Shown: positions 27,201-41,800 of the stretch, piece after piece
Layout: the number at the start of each line of letters is the position of its first letter
How positions within the stretch are numbered: the stretch's first letter is position 1
Assembly: GCA_964059195.1 (NCBI GenBank)
Contig: CAXKWD010000007.1
Location: forward strand, 1 to 64,000
DNA length: 64,000 nucleotides
Direction of reading: 5' to 3'
Origin: Ectobius pallidus
Taxonomy: Eukaryota; Arthropoda; Insecta; Blattodea; Ectobiidae
Program-made: the position numbers and the translations under genes
The notes under the pieces: generated by a model
Told to the model about the DNA's origin: nothing
Seen by the model: only the letters and a program-made list of their open reading frames with translations
Database searches by the model: none

Positions 27201-28067
27201 GCATGCATTTTCTGTGCAGTTCCCAGATCAATAAGATATTGACTTACAATCTCTGTCAATTTATTATACGTCTTAGTCAACTTTTCCCAAATCGGGTTCA
27301 GTTGCTTCACTTATTTTTCCCTTCACCCGAATGGAGCTAGTCGCAGCTGGTGCGAGGTCCGAACGGTGTAAGGCCCGGACAGTTTAATACCCGGACGGAG
27401 CAAGGGCCGATATACTCATCCAACAAAACCACATTTAGCCGTCTCATATAATATTTCCAATTTGTCTATCTTGATGTAATCTCTGATACCACATGCTCAG
27501 AGTTACACCTTCGCCCATAACCTTAAATATTTACGGACCATGACCCATCAGATGAGTGCTTCTCGGGCTAAAAAGAACACAAAGGTAGAGATAAAGACAG
27601 AATTTCTGATTTATTATGTATAATTGCAAAAAAGTGGTTTCGTACTTTTTATTCTGATATGAAGCAAAACTATTAAACTGATAGAGCTGAAATGTTACGT
27701 GATCATAATGTGTTTTACCTGAAGAACATAGGAGATAAGCTGTTCACTCTTTTCTGCTGTTTCACCTAATAGCATAATCATTAGAATTAATTAGCAGTAG
27801 ACAAGCCATAATACCATAACAATATAAACAGATGCAGTCAAAGATCCTAAAACACTCGTCTTATGATCTCATAGTTAAAACTAGTATTTAAAAGAATCTG
27901 ATTAGTGATGGAAATTAGATGCTGCAAGACATGTTGTCCAGTGATACACTGAAAGATAACTCGTAGAGGCAGGTGGAAACAGGCATATCATTGTCATTCT
28001 GAAAGCGTGAAAAATTCAGATAAATAAATAAATAAGGTACGTTTATTTCTTGTGTTTCTTGGGTAGT
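21286..28067 (+). repeat. Macrosatellite unit 5 (expanded, counterpart of unit 2)
   Basis: Length 6782 bp, identical to unit 2. Anchors are at about 24173, 24702, 25233, 25608, 26121, 26636 and 27167. The 25468 deletion junction, gatcactaagat near 25670, the acataaactt variant near 26610 and gtagtagaatgg near 22351 are all shared with unit 2. Confidence 0.95.
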
Positions 28068-31000
28068 GTTGGTGACGATGAGGCCTACACTAAATGTGAC
28101 CTGGATTCCAAATATCTCTCTGCATCTACATATACAGTATACTACAAGCTAAGACCCTGAAAGCCTTGAATGGATTGATAACTCAGTGATGCCGATAACA
28201 GACCAACAGATTAGAAAACATTCGAGGCTCACCTCAGAATACAAAAATAAGACACAAACTGAACTTCACAAGAAGAACATTAACTTTAAAGTAAGGCAGT
28301 ACCTAAAAACAGTGATGGAATATCCTCAGTCAAAATACCAGGAGTCTTCGAATTGAGAAAATGTTGTGTGTGTCTGAATCTAACGGTCGAAATAACCAAG
28401 TAGGCCTATGAAGTTTCGATATAGGAAATCTTGTGAGTGTTTGAGAAAAATAATTAAGTGCGGCATTAGTGTAGAAAAAGACATATGAATGTTTGAACCT
28501 CGGATGTTGAAATTTGTGAATACCTGGTTCTGTAGAGGAAATTTTGAGAGAGTTTGAATCATAGACGTAAAAATAACTAAGTACACTGTTCAAAATACAG
28601 GAAATCTTGTGAACGTCTGAACCTAAGAGAAAATATTAGGGTAAAAGATGAGTGAATGATTGAACATCAGATGTAAACATCACTAATTGCCATTGTGAAA
28701 GTGGGAAGGTGTGTATAGGAAGAATGAAATACATAATAAAATGCAAAGAAGACAAGTGGAATCTCAGAAAATTTCACCCCAAAAAATTGAATTTTTGCCA
28801 AACTTTCTGTACACTTTAAGAATAGGTATCTTTAGTGCATTAAAAACACTTGACAACAACAAAGAGATACTGAAAACATCCACACTTTTTTAAGTAACCA
28901 GGGAAAGCTTCTTCTTCTCCAGATTTGACTTATTTGCCATTGAATCAAACTGGACGAATGATGTCATCACGAGCTCTAAACCTGTTCCACTATCAGAAAA
29001 TCACATCTCTCTCCTGATTTATTTCATCCATGGACCAAACTTGAATATTTAGACCTTCCCACAAGCCGTTTTTGAGCTATCTTCAATAAATTACTACAGC
29101 ATGATCTATTCTTTTAGTTCATTTCTTGCTGTAGTAGGATGGATTATTAAATTTATTAGGATTCTGCTCCTGTAGCATAAGATCTTAAAGCTATTAAAAC
29201 ATGTTTCTTAAATCAACCAGATTCATTTCCGTAAGTAAAGTTGGTTTCATGGTTAGTTTTATAATTTTAATTAAGTTATTTGATCTTAGAATTACCTTTC
29301 AAAAAAATAACATTTTATTGGAACAGAACTCCAATGAGACAACGTATTAAGAGGTAGCCATCATTAATGTTAAGTGCTACGGTCAAGGTAGTGAAAAGAT
29401 AAATATTGAACTGGACAAAATCCAAAGCGTCCTGATTATTGCCAAGAACATAAAGTGTCGGATTTTAAAGTTATGCAGGGCATTTACTGTTGTCTTAAAT
29501 ACTTACAAGCTTCATCTCACTGAAGGAATTTGAATTATTTTGTTTTTATTTGCTGTCAGAATAGGAGAAAACATACAGTAACGACTGTATAAACATAGGG
29601 ATGAGGAGGAGAATTTGTACTGGGTTGCTGAACGCTCCAATGTTCGTGCAGTTCTGGTCAAACTAGGCCCACTCACTCTGTCGGTCGTTACCAGGACCCA
29701 TGAGTAAGGATTTTCCTCCGAACTTTGCTGTCGACTACATCATTTTTATTGTATGGTAATATATGGCCAACACATTTGTTATTTTACTTTTATTTGCTGT
29801 GAAAATAGGACAAAACATACAGTAACGACTGTATAAACATAGGGATGAGGAGGAGAATTCGTACTGGGTTGCTGAACGCTCCAATGCTCGTGCAGTTCTG
29901 GCCAAACCAGGCCCACTCACTGCTGTCGGTCGTTACCAGGACCCGTGAGTACGGATTTTCCTCCGAACTTTGCTGTAGACTGCATAATTCTTATTATATT
30001 CTAATATATGGCCAATAAATTTCTTCAGTGAGGTAACATTTCATTGGTTTCGGCTTTCTATTTTACTAGATGAAACTTTCCATCCTTAGTTACTGAAACG
30101 TTCTGGGCTTGGAAAAAAGCTCTACTATCTCTTTTTGTGCATTGGAAATATTCTGAGATTTATCCTCTGAATCCGTCATTGTCTTCAAGGATTCTTTTAG
30201 GCATTCTCCAAAATTCAAACCAGTCCTCCTAACTTGAGTAGTTCTATCCTAGATAGTTGAAAATTCTTAACTGTTGCATATGGAACTTCTGCTATGTGAC
30301 ATATGTGCCAAAGGAAACATTGATCATCTTTAATCTTACTTCACCCATTTTACCTCTATTGATCTCAGTGACATTGTACACATGAGTGTAAACTTCTTCC
30401 ACCTGCTGTCTGTATTTTGGCGTCAAAAATGAAAATCTGTGTCCTTTCATTTACAACTGTACCTGCATTTTCTGTACAGTTCCCAGATCAATGAGATCTT
30501 GACTTAAAAACTCTGTTAATTTATTTTACGTCTTAGTCAACTTTTCCCAAATCGGCTTAAGTTGCTTCACTTTTCCCTTCACCCGAATGGAGCAAGTCGC
30601 AGATGGTGCGAGGCCCGAACGGTGCAAGGCCCGGACGGAGCAAGGCCCGAACGGAGCGAGGCCCAGCATGCAATGCTTAAACGGTGTGAAGGTCAGACAT
30701 GGAAAGCCAGTATGTGATATCTGTGTGTAGAGGCATATGTTCACCTGAGTTAGGACTTTCTGTCTTTGTCTGTGTTTGCTATTTAAATAGTCTTCCTTGG
30801 TCATCTGATAAACTCATCCAACAAATCCATATATAGCTGTCTCATATAATATTTCCAATTTGTCTATCTTGATGTAATCTCTGATACCACATGCTCAGAA
30901 TTACACCTTCCCCCATAACCTTAAATATTTAGGGACCATGACCCGTCAGATAGTTAATCTGATCCAACTGTGCATGCATTTTCTGTGCAGTTCCCAGATC

Positions 31001-33431
31001 AATAAGATATTGACTTACAATCTCTGTCAATTTATTATACGTCTTAGTCAACTTTTCCCAAATCGGCTTCAGTTGCTTCACTTATTTTTCCCTTCACCCG
31101 AATGGAGCAAGTCGCAGCTGGTGCGAGGCCCGAACGGTGCAAGGCCCGGACGGTTTAATACCCGGACGGAGCAAGGCCCGAACGGAGCGAGGCCCAGCAT
31201 GCAATGCTTAAACGGTGTGAAGGTCAGACATGGAAAGCCAGTACGTGATATCTGTGTGTACAGGCATATGTTCATCTGAGTTAAGACTTTCTGTCTTTGT
31301 CTGTGTTTGCTATTTATACAGTCTTCCTTTGTCTTCTGATATACTCATCCAACAAAACCATATATAGCCATCTCATATAATATTTCCAATTTGTCTATCT
31401 TGATGTAATCTCTGATACAACATGCTCAGAATTGCACCTTCCCCCATAACCTTAAATATTTAGGGACCATGACCCGTCAGATAGTTAATCAGATCTAACT
31501 GTGCATGCATTTTCTTGTCAGTTCCAAGATCAATAACATATTGACTTACAATCTCTGTCAATTTATTATACGTCTTAGTCAACTTTTCCCAAATCGGGTT
31601 CAGTTGCTTCACTTATTTTTCCCTTCACCCGAATGGAGCAAGTCGCAGCTGGTGCGAGGCCCGAACGGTGCAAGGCCCGGACGGTTTAATACCCGGACGG
31701 AGCAAGGCCCGAACGGAGCGAGGCCCAGCATGCAATGCTTAAACGGTGTGAAGGTCAGACATGGAAAGCCAGTACGTGATATCTGTGTGTACAGGCATAT
31801 GTTCATCTGTGTTAAGACTTTCTGCCTTTGTCTGTGTTTGCTATTTATACAGTCTTCCTTTGTCTTCTGATATACTCATCCAACAAAACCATATATAGCC
31901 ATCTCATATAATATTTCCAATTTGTCTATCTTGATGTAATCTCTGATACAACATGCTCAGAATTGCACCTTCCCCCATAACCTTAAATATTTAGGGACCA
32001 TGACCCGTCAGATAGTTAATCAGATCTAACTGTGCATGCATTTTCTTGTCAGTTCCAAGATCAATAAGATATTGACTTACAATCTCTGTCAATTTTTTAT
32101 ACGTCTTAGTCAACTTTTCCCAAATCGGGTTCAGTTGCTTCACTTATTTTTCCCTTCACCAGAATGGAGCAAGTCGCAGCTGGTGCGAGGCCCGAACGGT
32201 GTAAGGCCCGGACGGTTTAATACCCGGACGGAGCAAGGCCCGAACGGAGCGAGGCCCAGCATGCAATGCTTAAACGGTGTGAAGGTCAGACATGGAAAGC
32301 CAGTATGTGATATCTGTGTGTAGACGCATATGTTCACCTGAGTTAGGACTTTCTGTCTTTGTCTGTGTTTGCTATTTAAATAGTCTTCCTTTGTCATCTG
32401 ATAAACTCATCCAACAAATCCATATATAGCTGTCTCATATAATATTTCCAATTTGTCTATCTTGATGTAATCTCTGATACCACATGCTCAGAATTACACC
32501 TTCCCCCATAACCTTAAATATTTAGGGACCATGACCCGTCAGATAGTTAATCTGATCCAACTGTGCATGCATTTTCTGTGCAGTTCCCAGATCAATAAGA
32601 TATTGACTTACAATCTCTGTCAATTTATTATACGTCTTAGTCAAGTTTTCCCAAATCGGGTTCAGTTGCTTCACTTATTTTTCCCTTCACCCGAATGGAG
32701 CTAGTCGCAGCTGGTGCGAGGTCCGAACGGTGTAAGGCCCGGACAGTTTAATACCCGGACGGAGCAAGGGCCGATATACTCATCCAACAAAACCATATTT
32801 AGCCGTCTCATATAATATTTCCAATTTGTCTATCTTGATGTAATCTCTGATACCACATGCTCAGAGTTACACCTTCCCCCATAACCTTAAATATTTAGGG
32901 ACCATGACCCATCAGATGAGTGCTTCTCGGGCTAAAAAGAACACAAAGGTAGAGATAAAGACAGAATTTCGGATTTATTATGTATAATTGCAAAAAAGTT
33001 ATTTCGTACTGTTTATTCTGATATGAAGCAAAACTATTAAACTGATAGAGCTGAAATGTTACGTGATCATAATGTGTTTTACCTGAAGAACATAGGAGAT
33101 AAGCTGTTCACTCTTTTCTGCTGTTTCACCTAATAGCATAATCATTAGAATTCATTAGCAGTAGACAAGCCATAATACCATAACAATATAAACAGATGCA
33201 GTCAAAGATCCTAAAACACTCGTCTTATGATCTCATAGTTAAAACTAGTATTTAAAAGAATCTGATTAGTGATGGAAATTAGATGCTGCAAGACATGTTG
33301 TCCAGTGATACACTGAAAGATAACTCGTAGAGGCAGGTGGAAACAGGCATATCATTGTCATTCTGAAAGCGTGAAAAATTCAGATAAATAAATAAATAAA
33401 GTACGTTTATTTCTTGTGTTTCTTGGGTAGT
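28068..33431 (+). repeat. Macrosatellite unit 6
   Basis: Length 5364 bp. Anchors are at 30938, 31469, 32000 and 32531. The first ~2.56 kb match unit 3. After about 30635 the sub-repeats are of a different set and include caccagaatgg (32157) and tagacgcata (32322), variants otherwise seen only in units 8-10. The unit is therefore mosaic. Confidence 0.92.
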
Positions 33432-36400
33432 GTTGGTGACGATGAGGCCTACACTAAATGTGACCTGGATTCCAAATATCTCTCTGCATCTACATATACA
33501 GTATACTACAAGCTAAGACCCTGAAAGCCTTGAATGGATTGATAACTCAGTGATGCCGATAACAGACCAACAGATTAGAAAACATTCGAGGCTCACCTCA
33601 GAATACAAAAATAAGACACAAACTGAACTTCACAAGAAGAACATTAACTTTAAAGTAAGGCAGTACCTAAAAACAGTGATGGAATATCCTCAGTCAAAAT
33701 ACCAGGAGTCTTCGAATTGAGAAAATGTTGTGTGTGTCTGAATCTAACGGTCGAAATAACCAAGTAGGCCTATGAAGTTTCGATATAGAAAATCTTGTGA
33801 GTGTTTGAGAAAAATAATTAAGTGCGGCATTAGTGTAGAAAAAGACATAAGAATGTTTGAACCTCGGATGTTGAAATTTGTGAATACCTGGTTCTGTAGA
33901 GGAAATTTTGAGAGAGTTTGAATCATAGACGTAAAAATAACTAAGTACACTGTTCAAAATACAGGAAATCTTGTGAACGTCTGAACCTAAGAGAAAATAT
34001 TTGGGTAAAAGATGAGTGAATGATTGAACATCAGATGTAAACATCACTAATTGCCATTGTGAAAGTGGGAAGGTGTGTATAGGAAGAACGAAATACATAA
34101 TAAAATGCAAAGAAGACAAGTGGAATCTCAGAAAATTTCACCCCAAAAAATTGAACTTTTGCCAAACTTTCTGTACACTTTAAGAATAGGTATCTTTAGT
34201 GCATTGAAAACACTTGACAACAACAAAGAGATGCTGAAAACATCCACACTTTTTTAAGTAACCAGGGAAAGCTTCTTCCTTCTCCAGATTTGACTTATTT
34301 TCCATTGAATCAAACTGGACGAATGATGTCATCACGAGCTCTAAACCTGTTCCACTATCAGAAAATCACATCTCTCTCCTGATTTATTTCATCCATGGAC
34401 CAAACTTGAATATTTAGACCTTCCCACAAGCCGTTTTTGAGCTATCTTCAATAAATTACTACAGCATGATCTATTCTTTTAGTTCATTTCTTGCTGTAGT
34501 AGGATGGATTATTAAATTTATTAGGATTCTGCTCCTGTAGCATAAGATCTTAAAGCTATTAAAACATGATTCTTAAATCAACCAGATTCATTTCCGTAAG
34601 TAAAGTTGGTTTCATGGTTAGTTTTATAATTTTAATTAAGTTATTTGATCTTAGAATTACCTTTCAAAAAAATAACATTTTATTGGAACAGAACTCCAAT
34701 GAGACAACATATTAAGAGGTAGCCATCATTAATGTTAAGTGCTACGGTCAAGGTAGTGAAAAGATAAATATTGAACTGGACAAAATCCAAAGCGTCCTGA
34801 TTATTGCCAAGAACATAAAGTGTCGGATTTTAAAGTTATGCAGGGCATTTACTGTTGTCTTAAATACTTACAAGCTTCATCTCACTGAAGGAATTTGAAT
34901 TATTTTGTTTTTATTTGCTGTCAGAATAGGAGAAAACATACAGTAACGACTGTATAAACATAGGGATGAGGAGGAGAATTTGTACTGGGTTGCTGAACGC
35001 TCCAATGTTCGTGCAGTTCTGGTCAAACTAGGCCCACTCACTCTGTCGGTCGTTACCAGGACCCATGAGTAAGGATTTTCCTCCGAACTTTGCTGTCGAC
35101 TACATCATTTTTATTGTATGGTAATATATGGCCAACACATTTGTTATTTTACTTTTATTTGCTGTGAAAATAGGACAAAACATACAGTAACGACTGTATA
35201 AACATAGGGATGAGGAGGAGAATTTGTACTGGGTTGCTGAACGCTCCAATGCTCGTGCAGTTCTGGCCAAACCAGGCCCACTCACTGCTGTCGGTCGTTA
35301 CCAGGACCCGTGAGTACGGATTTTCCTCCGAACTTTGCTGTAGACTGCATAATTCTTATTATATTCTAATATATGGCCAATAAATTTCTTCAGTGAGGTA
35401 ACATTTCATTGGTTTCGGCTTTCTATTTTACTGGATGAAACTTTCCATCCTTAGTTACTGAAACGTTCTGGGCTTGGAAAAAAGCTCTACTATCTCTTTT
35501 TGTGCATTGGAAATATTCTGAGATTTATCCTCTGAATCCGTCATTGTCTTCAAGGATTCTTTTAGGCATTCTCCAAAATTCAAACCAGTCCTCCTAACTT
35601 GAGTAGTTCTATCCTAGATAGTTGAAAATTCTTAACTGTTGCATATGGAACTTCTGCTATGTGACATATGTGCCAAAGGAAACATTGATCATCTTTAATC
35701 TTACTTCACCCATTTTACCTCTATTGATATCAGTGACATTGTACACATGAGTGTAAACTTCTTCCACCTGCTGTCTGTATTTTGGCGTCAAAAATGAAAA
35801 TCTGTGTCCTTTCATTTACAACTGTACCTGCATTTTCTGTACAGTTCCCAGATCAATGAGATCTTGACTTAAAATCTCTGTTAATTTATTTTACGTCTTA
35901 GTCAACTTTTCCCAAACCGGCTTAAGTTGCTTCACTTTTCCCTTCACCCGAATGGAGCAAGTCGCAGATGGTGCGAGGCCCGAACGGTGCAAGGCCCGGA
36001 CGGTTTAATACCCGGACGGAGCAAGGCCCGAACGGAGCGAGGCCCAGCATGCAATGCTTAAACGGTGTGAAGGTCAGACATGGAAAGCCAGTACGTGATA
36101 TCTGTGAGTACAGGCATATGTTCATCTGAGTTAAGACTTTCTGCCTTTGTCTGTGTTTGCTATTTATACAGTCTTCCTTTGTCTTCTGATATACTCATCC
36201 AACAAAACCATATATAGCCATCTCATATAATATTTCCAATTTGCCTATCTTGATGTAATCTCTGATACAACATGCTCAGAATTGCACCTTCCCCCATAAC
36301 CTTAAATATTTAGGGACCATGACCCGTCAGATAGTTAATCAGATCTAACTGTGCATGCATTTTCTTGTCAGTTCCAAGATCAATAAGATATTGACTTACA

Positions 36401-38810
36401 ATCTCTGTCAATTTTTTATACGTCTTAGTCAACTTTTCCCAAATCGGGTTCAGTTGCTTCACTTATTTTTCCCTTCACCCGAATGGAGCAAGTCGCAGCT
36501 GGTGCGAGGCCCGAACGGTGTAAGGCCAGGACGGTTTAATACCCGGACGGAGCAAGGCCCGAACGGAGCGAGGCCCAGCATGCAATGCTTAAACGGTGTG
36601 AAGGTCAGACATGGAAAGCCAGTATGTGATATCTGTGTGTAGAGGCATATGTTCACCTGAGTTAGGACTTTCTGTCTTTGTCTGTGTTTGCTATTTAAAT
36701 AGTCTTCCTTTGTCATCTGATAAACTCATCCAACAAATCCATATATAGCTGCCTCATAATATTTCCAATTTGTCTATCTTGATGTAATCTCTGATACCAC
36801 ATGCTCAGAATTACACCTTCCCCCATAACCTTAAATATTTAGGGACCATGACCCGTCAGATAGTTAATCTGATCCAACTGTGCATGCATTTTCTGTGCAG
36901 TTCCCAGATCAATAAGATATTGACTTACAATCTCTGTCAATTTATTATACGTCTTAGTCAACTTTTCCCAAATCGGGTTCAGTTGCTTCACTTATTTTTC
37001 CCTTCACCCGAATGGAGCAAGTCGCAGCTGGTGCGAGGCCCGAACGGTGCAAGGCCCGGACGGTTTAATACCCGGACGGAGCAAGGCCCGAACGGAGCGA
37101 GGCCCAGCATGCAATGCTTAAACGGTGTGAAGGTCAGACATGGAAAGCCAGTATGTGATATCTGTGTGTAGAGGCATATGTTCACCTGAGTTAGGACTTT
37201 CTGTCTTTGTCTGTGTTTGCTATTTAAATAGTCTTCCTTTGTCATCTGATAAACTCATCCAACAAATCCATATATAGCTGTCTCATATAATATTTCCAAT
37301 TTGTCTATCTTGATGTAATCTCTGATACCACATGCTCAGAATTACACCTTCCCCCACAACCTTAAATATTTAGGGACCATGACCCGTCAGATAGTTAATC
37401 AGATCTAACTGTGCATGCATTTTCTTGTCAGTTCCAAGATCAATAAGATATTGACTTACAATCTCTGTCAATTTTTTATACGTCTTAGTCAACTTTTCCC
37501 AAATCGGGTTCAGTTGCTTCACTTATTTTTCCCTTCACCCGAATGGAGCAAGTCGCAGCTGGTGCGAGGCCCGAACGGTGTAAGGCCCGGACGGTTTAAT
37601 ACCCAGCCGGAGCAAGGCCCGAACGGAGCGAGGCCCAGCATGCAATGCTTAAACGGTGTGAAGGTCAGACATGGAAAGCCAGTATGTGATATCTGTGTGT
37701 AGAGGCATATGTTCACCTGAGTTAGGACTTTCTGTCTTTGTCTGTGTTTGCTATTTAAATAGTCTTCCTTTGTCATCTGATAAACTCATCCAACAAATCC
37801 ATATATAGCTGTCTCATATAATATTTCCAATTTGTCTATCTTGATGTAATCTCTGATACCACATGCTCAGAATTACACCTTCCCCCACAACCTTAAATAT
37901 TTAGGGACCATGACCCGTCAGATAGTTAATCTGATCCAACTGGTCATGCATTTTCTGTGCAGTTCCCAGATCAATAAGATATTGACTTACAATCTCTGTC
38001 AATATATTATACGTCTTAGTCAACTTTTCCCAAATCGGGTTCAGTTGCTTCACTTATTTTTCCCTTCACCCGAATGGAGCTAGTCGCACCTGGTGCGAGG
38101 TCCGAACGGTGTAAGGCCCGGACAGTTTAATACCCGGACGGAGCAAGGGCCGATATACTCATCCAACAAAACCATATTTAGCCGTCTCATATAATATTTC
38201 CAATTTGTCTATCTTGATGTAATCTCTGATACCACATGCTCAGAGTTACACCTTCCCCCATAACCTTAAATATTTAGGGACCATGACCCATCAGATGAGT
38301 GCTTCTCGGGCTAAAAAGAACACAAAGGTAGAGATAAAGACAGAATTTCGGATTTATTATGTATAATTGCAAAAAAGTTATTTCGTACTGTTTATTCTGA
38401 TATGAAGCAAAACTATTAAACTGATAGAGCTGAAATGTTACGTGATCATAATGTGTTTTACCTGAAGAACATAGGAGATAAGCTGTTCACTCTTTTCTGC
38501 TGTTTCACCTAATAGCATAATCATTAGAATTCATTAGCAGTAGACAAGCCATAATACCATAACAATATAAACAGATGCAGTCAAAGATCCTAAAACACTC
38601 GTCTTATGATCTCATAGTTAAAACTAGTATTTAAAAGAATCTGATTAGTGATGGAAATTAGATGCTGCAAGACATGTTGTCCAGTGATACACTGAAAGAT
38701 AACTCGTAGAGGCAGGTGGAAACAGGCATATCATTGTCATTCTGAAAGCGTGAAAAATTCAGATAAATATATAAATAAAGTACGTTTATTTCTTGTGTTT
38801 CTTGGGTAGT
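33432..38810 (+). repeat. Macrosatellite unit 7
   Basis: Length 5379 bp. Anchors are at 36319, 36848, 37379 and 37910. Private changes include cccagccgg near 37603 and ggtcatgc near 37942. Outside the sub-repeat cluster it follows the standard unit. Confidence 0.92.
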
Positions 38811-41800
38811 GTTGGTGACGATGAGGCCTACACTAAATGTGACCTGGATTCCAAATATCTCTCTGCATCTACATATACAGTATACTACAAGCTAAGACCC
38901 TGAAAGCCTTGAATGGATTGATAACTCAGTGATGCCGATAACAGACCAACAGATTAGAAAACATTCGAGGCTCACCTCAGAATACAAAAATAAGACACAA
39001 ACTGAACTTCACAAGAAGAACATTAACTTTAAAGTAAGGCAGTACCTAAAAACAGTGATGGAATATCCTCAGTCAAAATACCAGGAGTCTTCGAATTGAG
39101 AAAATGTTGTGTGTGTCTGAATCTAACGGTCGAAATGACCAAGTAGGCCTATGAAGTTTCGATATAGAAAATCTTGTGAGTGTTTGAGAAAAATAATTAA
39201 GTGCGGCATTAGTGTAGAAAAAGACATATGAATGTTTGAACCTCGGATGTTGAAATTTGTGAATACCTGGTTCTGTAGAGGAAATTTTGAGAGAGTTTGA
39301 ATCATAGACGTAAAAATAACTAAGTACACTGTTCAAAATACAGGAAATCTTGTGAACGTCTGAACCTAAGAGAAAATATTTGGGTAAAAGATGAGTGAAT
39401 GATTGAACATCAGATGTAAACATCACTAATTGCCATTGTGAAAGTGGGAAGGTGTGTATAGGAAGAACGAAATACATAATAAAATGCAAAGAAGACAAGT
39501 GGAATCTCAGAAAATTTCACCCCAAAAAATTGAACTTTTGCCAAACTTTCTGTACACTTTAAGAATAGGTATCTTTAGTGCATTGAAAACACTTGACAAC
39601 AACAAAGAGATGCTGAAAACATCCACACTTTTTTAAGTAACCAGGGAAAGCTTCTTCCTTCTCCAGATTTGACTTATTTTCCATTGAATCAAACTGGACG
39701 AATGATGTCATCACGAGCTCTAAACCTGTTCCACTATCAGAAAATCACATCTCTCTCCTGATTTATTTCATCCATGGACCAAACTTGAATATTTAGACCT
39801 TCCCACAAGCCGTTTTTGAGCTATCTTCAATAAATTACTACAGCATGATCTATTCTTTTAGTTCATTTCTTGCTGTAGTAGGATGGATTATTAAATTTAT
39901 TAGGATTCTGCTCCTGTAGCATAAGATCTTAAAGCTATTAAAACATGATTCTTAAATCAACCAGATTCATTTCCGTAAGTAAAGTTGGTTTCATGGTTAG
40001 TTTTATAATTTTAATTAAGTTATTTGATCTTAGAATTACCTTTCAAAAAAATAACATTTTATTGGAACAGAACTCCAATGAGACAACATATTAAGAGGTA
40101 GCCATCATTAATGATAAGTGCTACGGTCAAGGTAGTGAAAAGATAAATATTGAACTGGACAAAATCCAAAGCGTCCTGATTATTGCCAAGAACATAAAGT
40201 GTCGGATTTTAAAGTTATGCAGGGCATTTACTGTTGTCTTAAATACTTACAAGCTTCATCTCACTGAAGGAATTTGAATTATTTAGTTTTTATTTGCTGT
40301 CAGAATAGGAGAAAACATACAGTAACGACTGTATAAACATAGGGATGAGGAGGAGAATTTGTACTGGGTTGCTGAACGCTCCAATGTTCGTGCAGTTCTG
40401 GTCAAACTAGGCCCACTCACTCTGTCGGTCGTTACCAGGACCCATGAGTAAGGATTTTCCTCCAAACTTTGCTGTCGACTACATTATTTTTATTGTATGG
40501 TAATATATGGCCAACACATTTGTTATTTTACTTTTATTTGCTGTGAAAATAGGACAAAACATACAGTAACGACTGTATAAACATAGGGATGAGGAGGAGA
40601 ATTTGTACTGGGTTGCTGAACGCTCCAATGCTCGTGCAGTTCTGGCCAAACCAGGCCCACTCACTGCTGTCGGTCGTTACCAGGACCCGTGAGTACGGAT
40701 TTTCCTCCGAACTTTGCTGTAGACTGCATAATTCTTATTATATTCTAATATATGGCCAATAAATTTCTTCAGTGAGGTAACATTTCATTGGTTTCGGCTT
40801 TCTATTTTACTAGATGAAACTTTCCATCCTCAGTTACTGAAACGTTCTGGGCTTGGAAAAAAGCTCTACTATCTCTTTTTGTGCATTGGAAATATTCTGA
40901 GATTTATCCTCTGAATCCGTCATTGTCTTCAAGGATTCTTTTAGGCATTCTCCAAAATTCAAACCAGTCCTCCTAACTTGAGTAGTTCTATCCTAGATAG
41001 TTGAAAATTCTTAACTGTTGCATATGGAACTTCTGCTATGTGACATATGTGCCAAAGGAAACATTGATCATCTTTAATCTTACTTCACCCATTTTACCTC
41101 TATTGATCTCAGTGACATTGTACACATGAGTGTAAACTTCTTCCACCTGCTGTCTGTATTTTGGCGTCAAAAATGAAAATCTGTGTCCTTTCATTTACAA
41201 CTGTACCTGCATTTTCTGTACAGTTCCCAGATCAATGAGATCTTGACTTAAAATCTCTGTTAATTTATTTTACGTCTTAGTCAACTTTTCCCAAATCGGC
41301 TTAAGTTGCTTCACTTTTCCCTTCACCCGAATGGAGCAAGTCGCAGATGGTGCGAGGCCCGAACGGTGCAAGGCCCGGACGGTTTAATACCCGGACGGAG
41401 CAAGGCCCGAACGGAGCGAGGCCCAGCATGCAATGCTTAAACGGTGTGAAGGTCAGACATGGAAAGCCAGTACGTGATATCTGTGTGTACAGGCATATGT
41501 TCATCTGAGTTAAGACTTTCTGCCTTTGTCTGTGTTTGCTATTTATACAGTCTTCCTTTGTCTTCTGATATACTCATCCCACAAAACCATATATAGCCAT
41601 CTCATATAATATTTCCAATTTGTCTATCTTGATGTAATCTCTGATACAACATGCTCAGAATTGCACCTTCCCCCATAACCTTAAATATTTAGGGACCATG
41701 ACCCGTCAGATAGTTAATCAGATCTAACTGTGCATGCATTTTCTTGTCAGTTCCAAGATCAATAAGATATTGACTTACAATCTCTGTCAATTTTTTATAC

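Larger units (their letters stand above)
16454..30635 (+). repeat. Higher-order repeat, copy 2 (units 4, 5 and most of 6)
   Basis: This block matches copy 1 at a 16,445-bp offset. The match breaks near 30635. There unit 6 passes from cccggacgg directly to agcaaggcccg, while unit 3 continues through tttaataccc. The rest of unit 6 has a different sub-repeat composition, so the duplicated block ends or was remodelled inside the 16-bp minisatellite. Relative to unit 1, unit 4 lacks exactly one 16-bp repeat near 20062. Confidence 0.85.
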
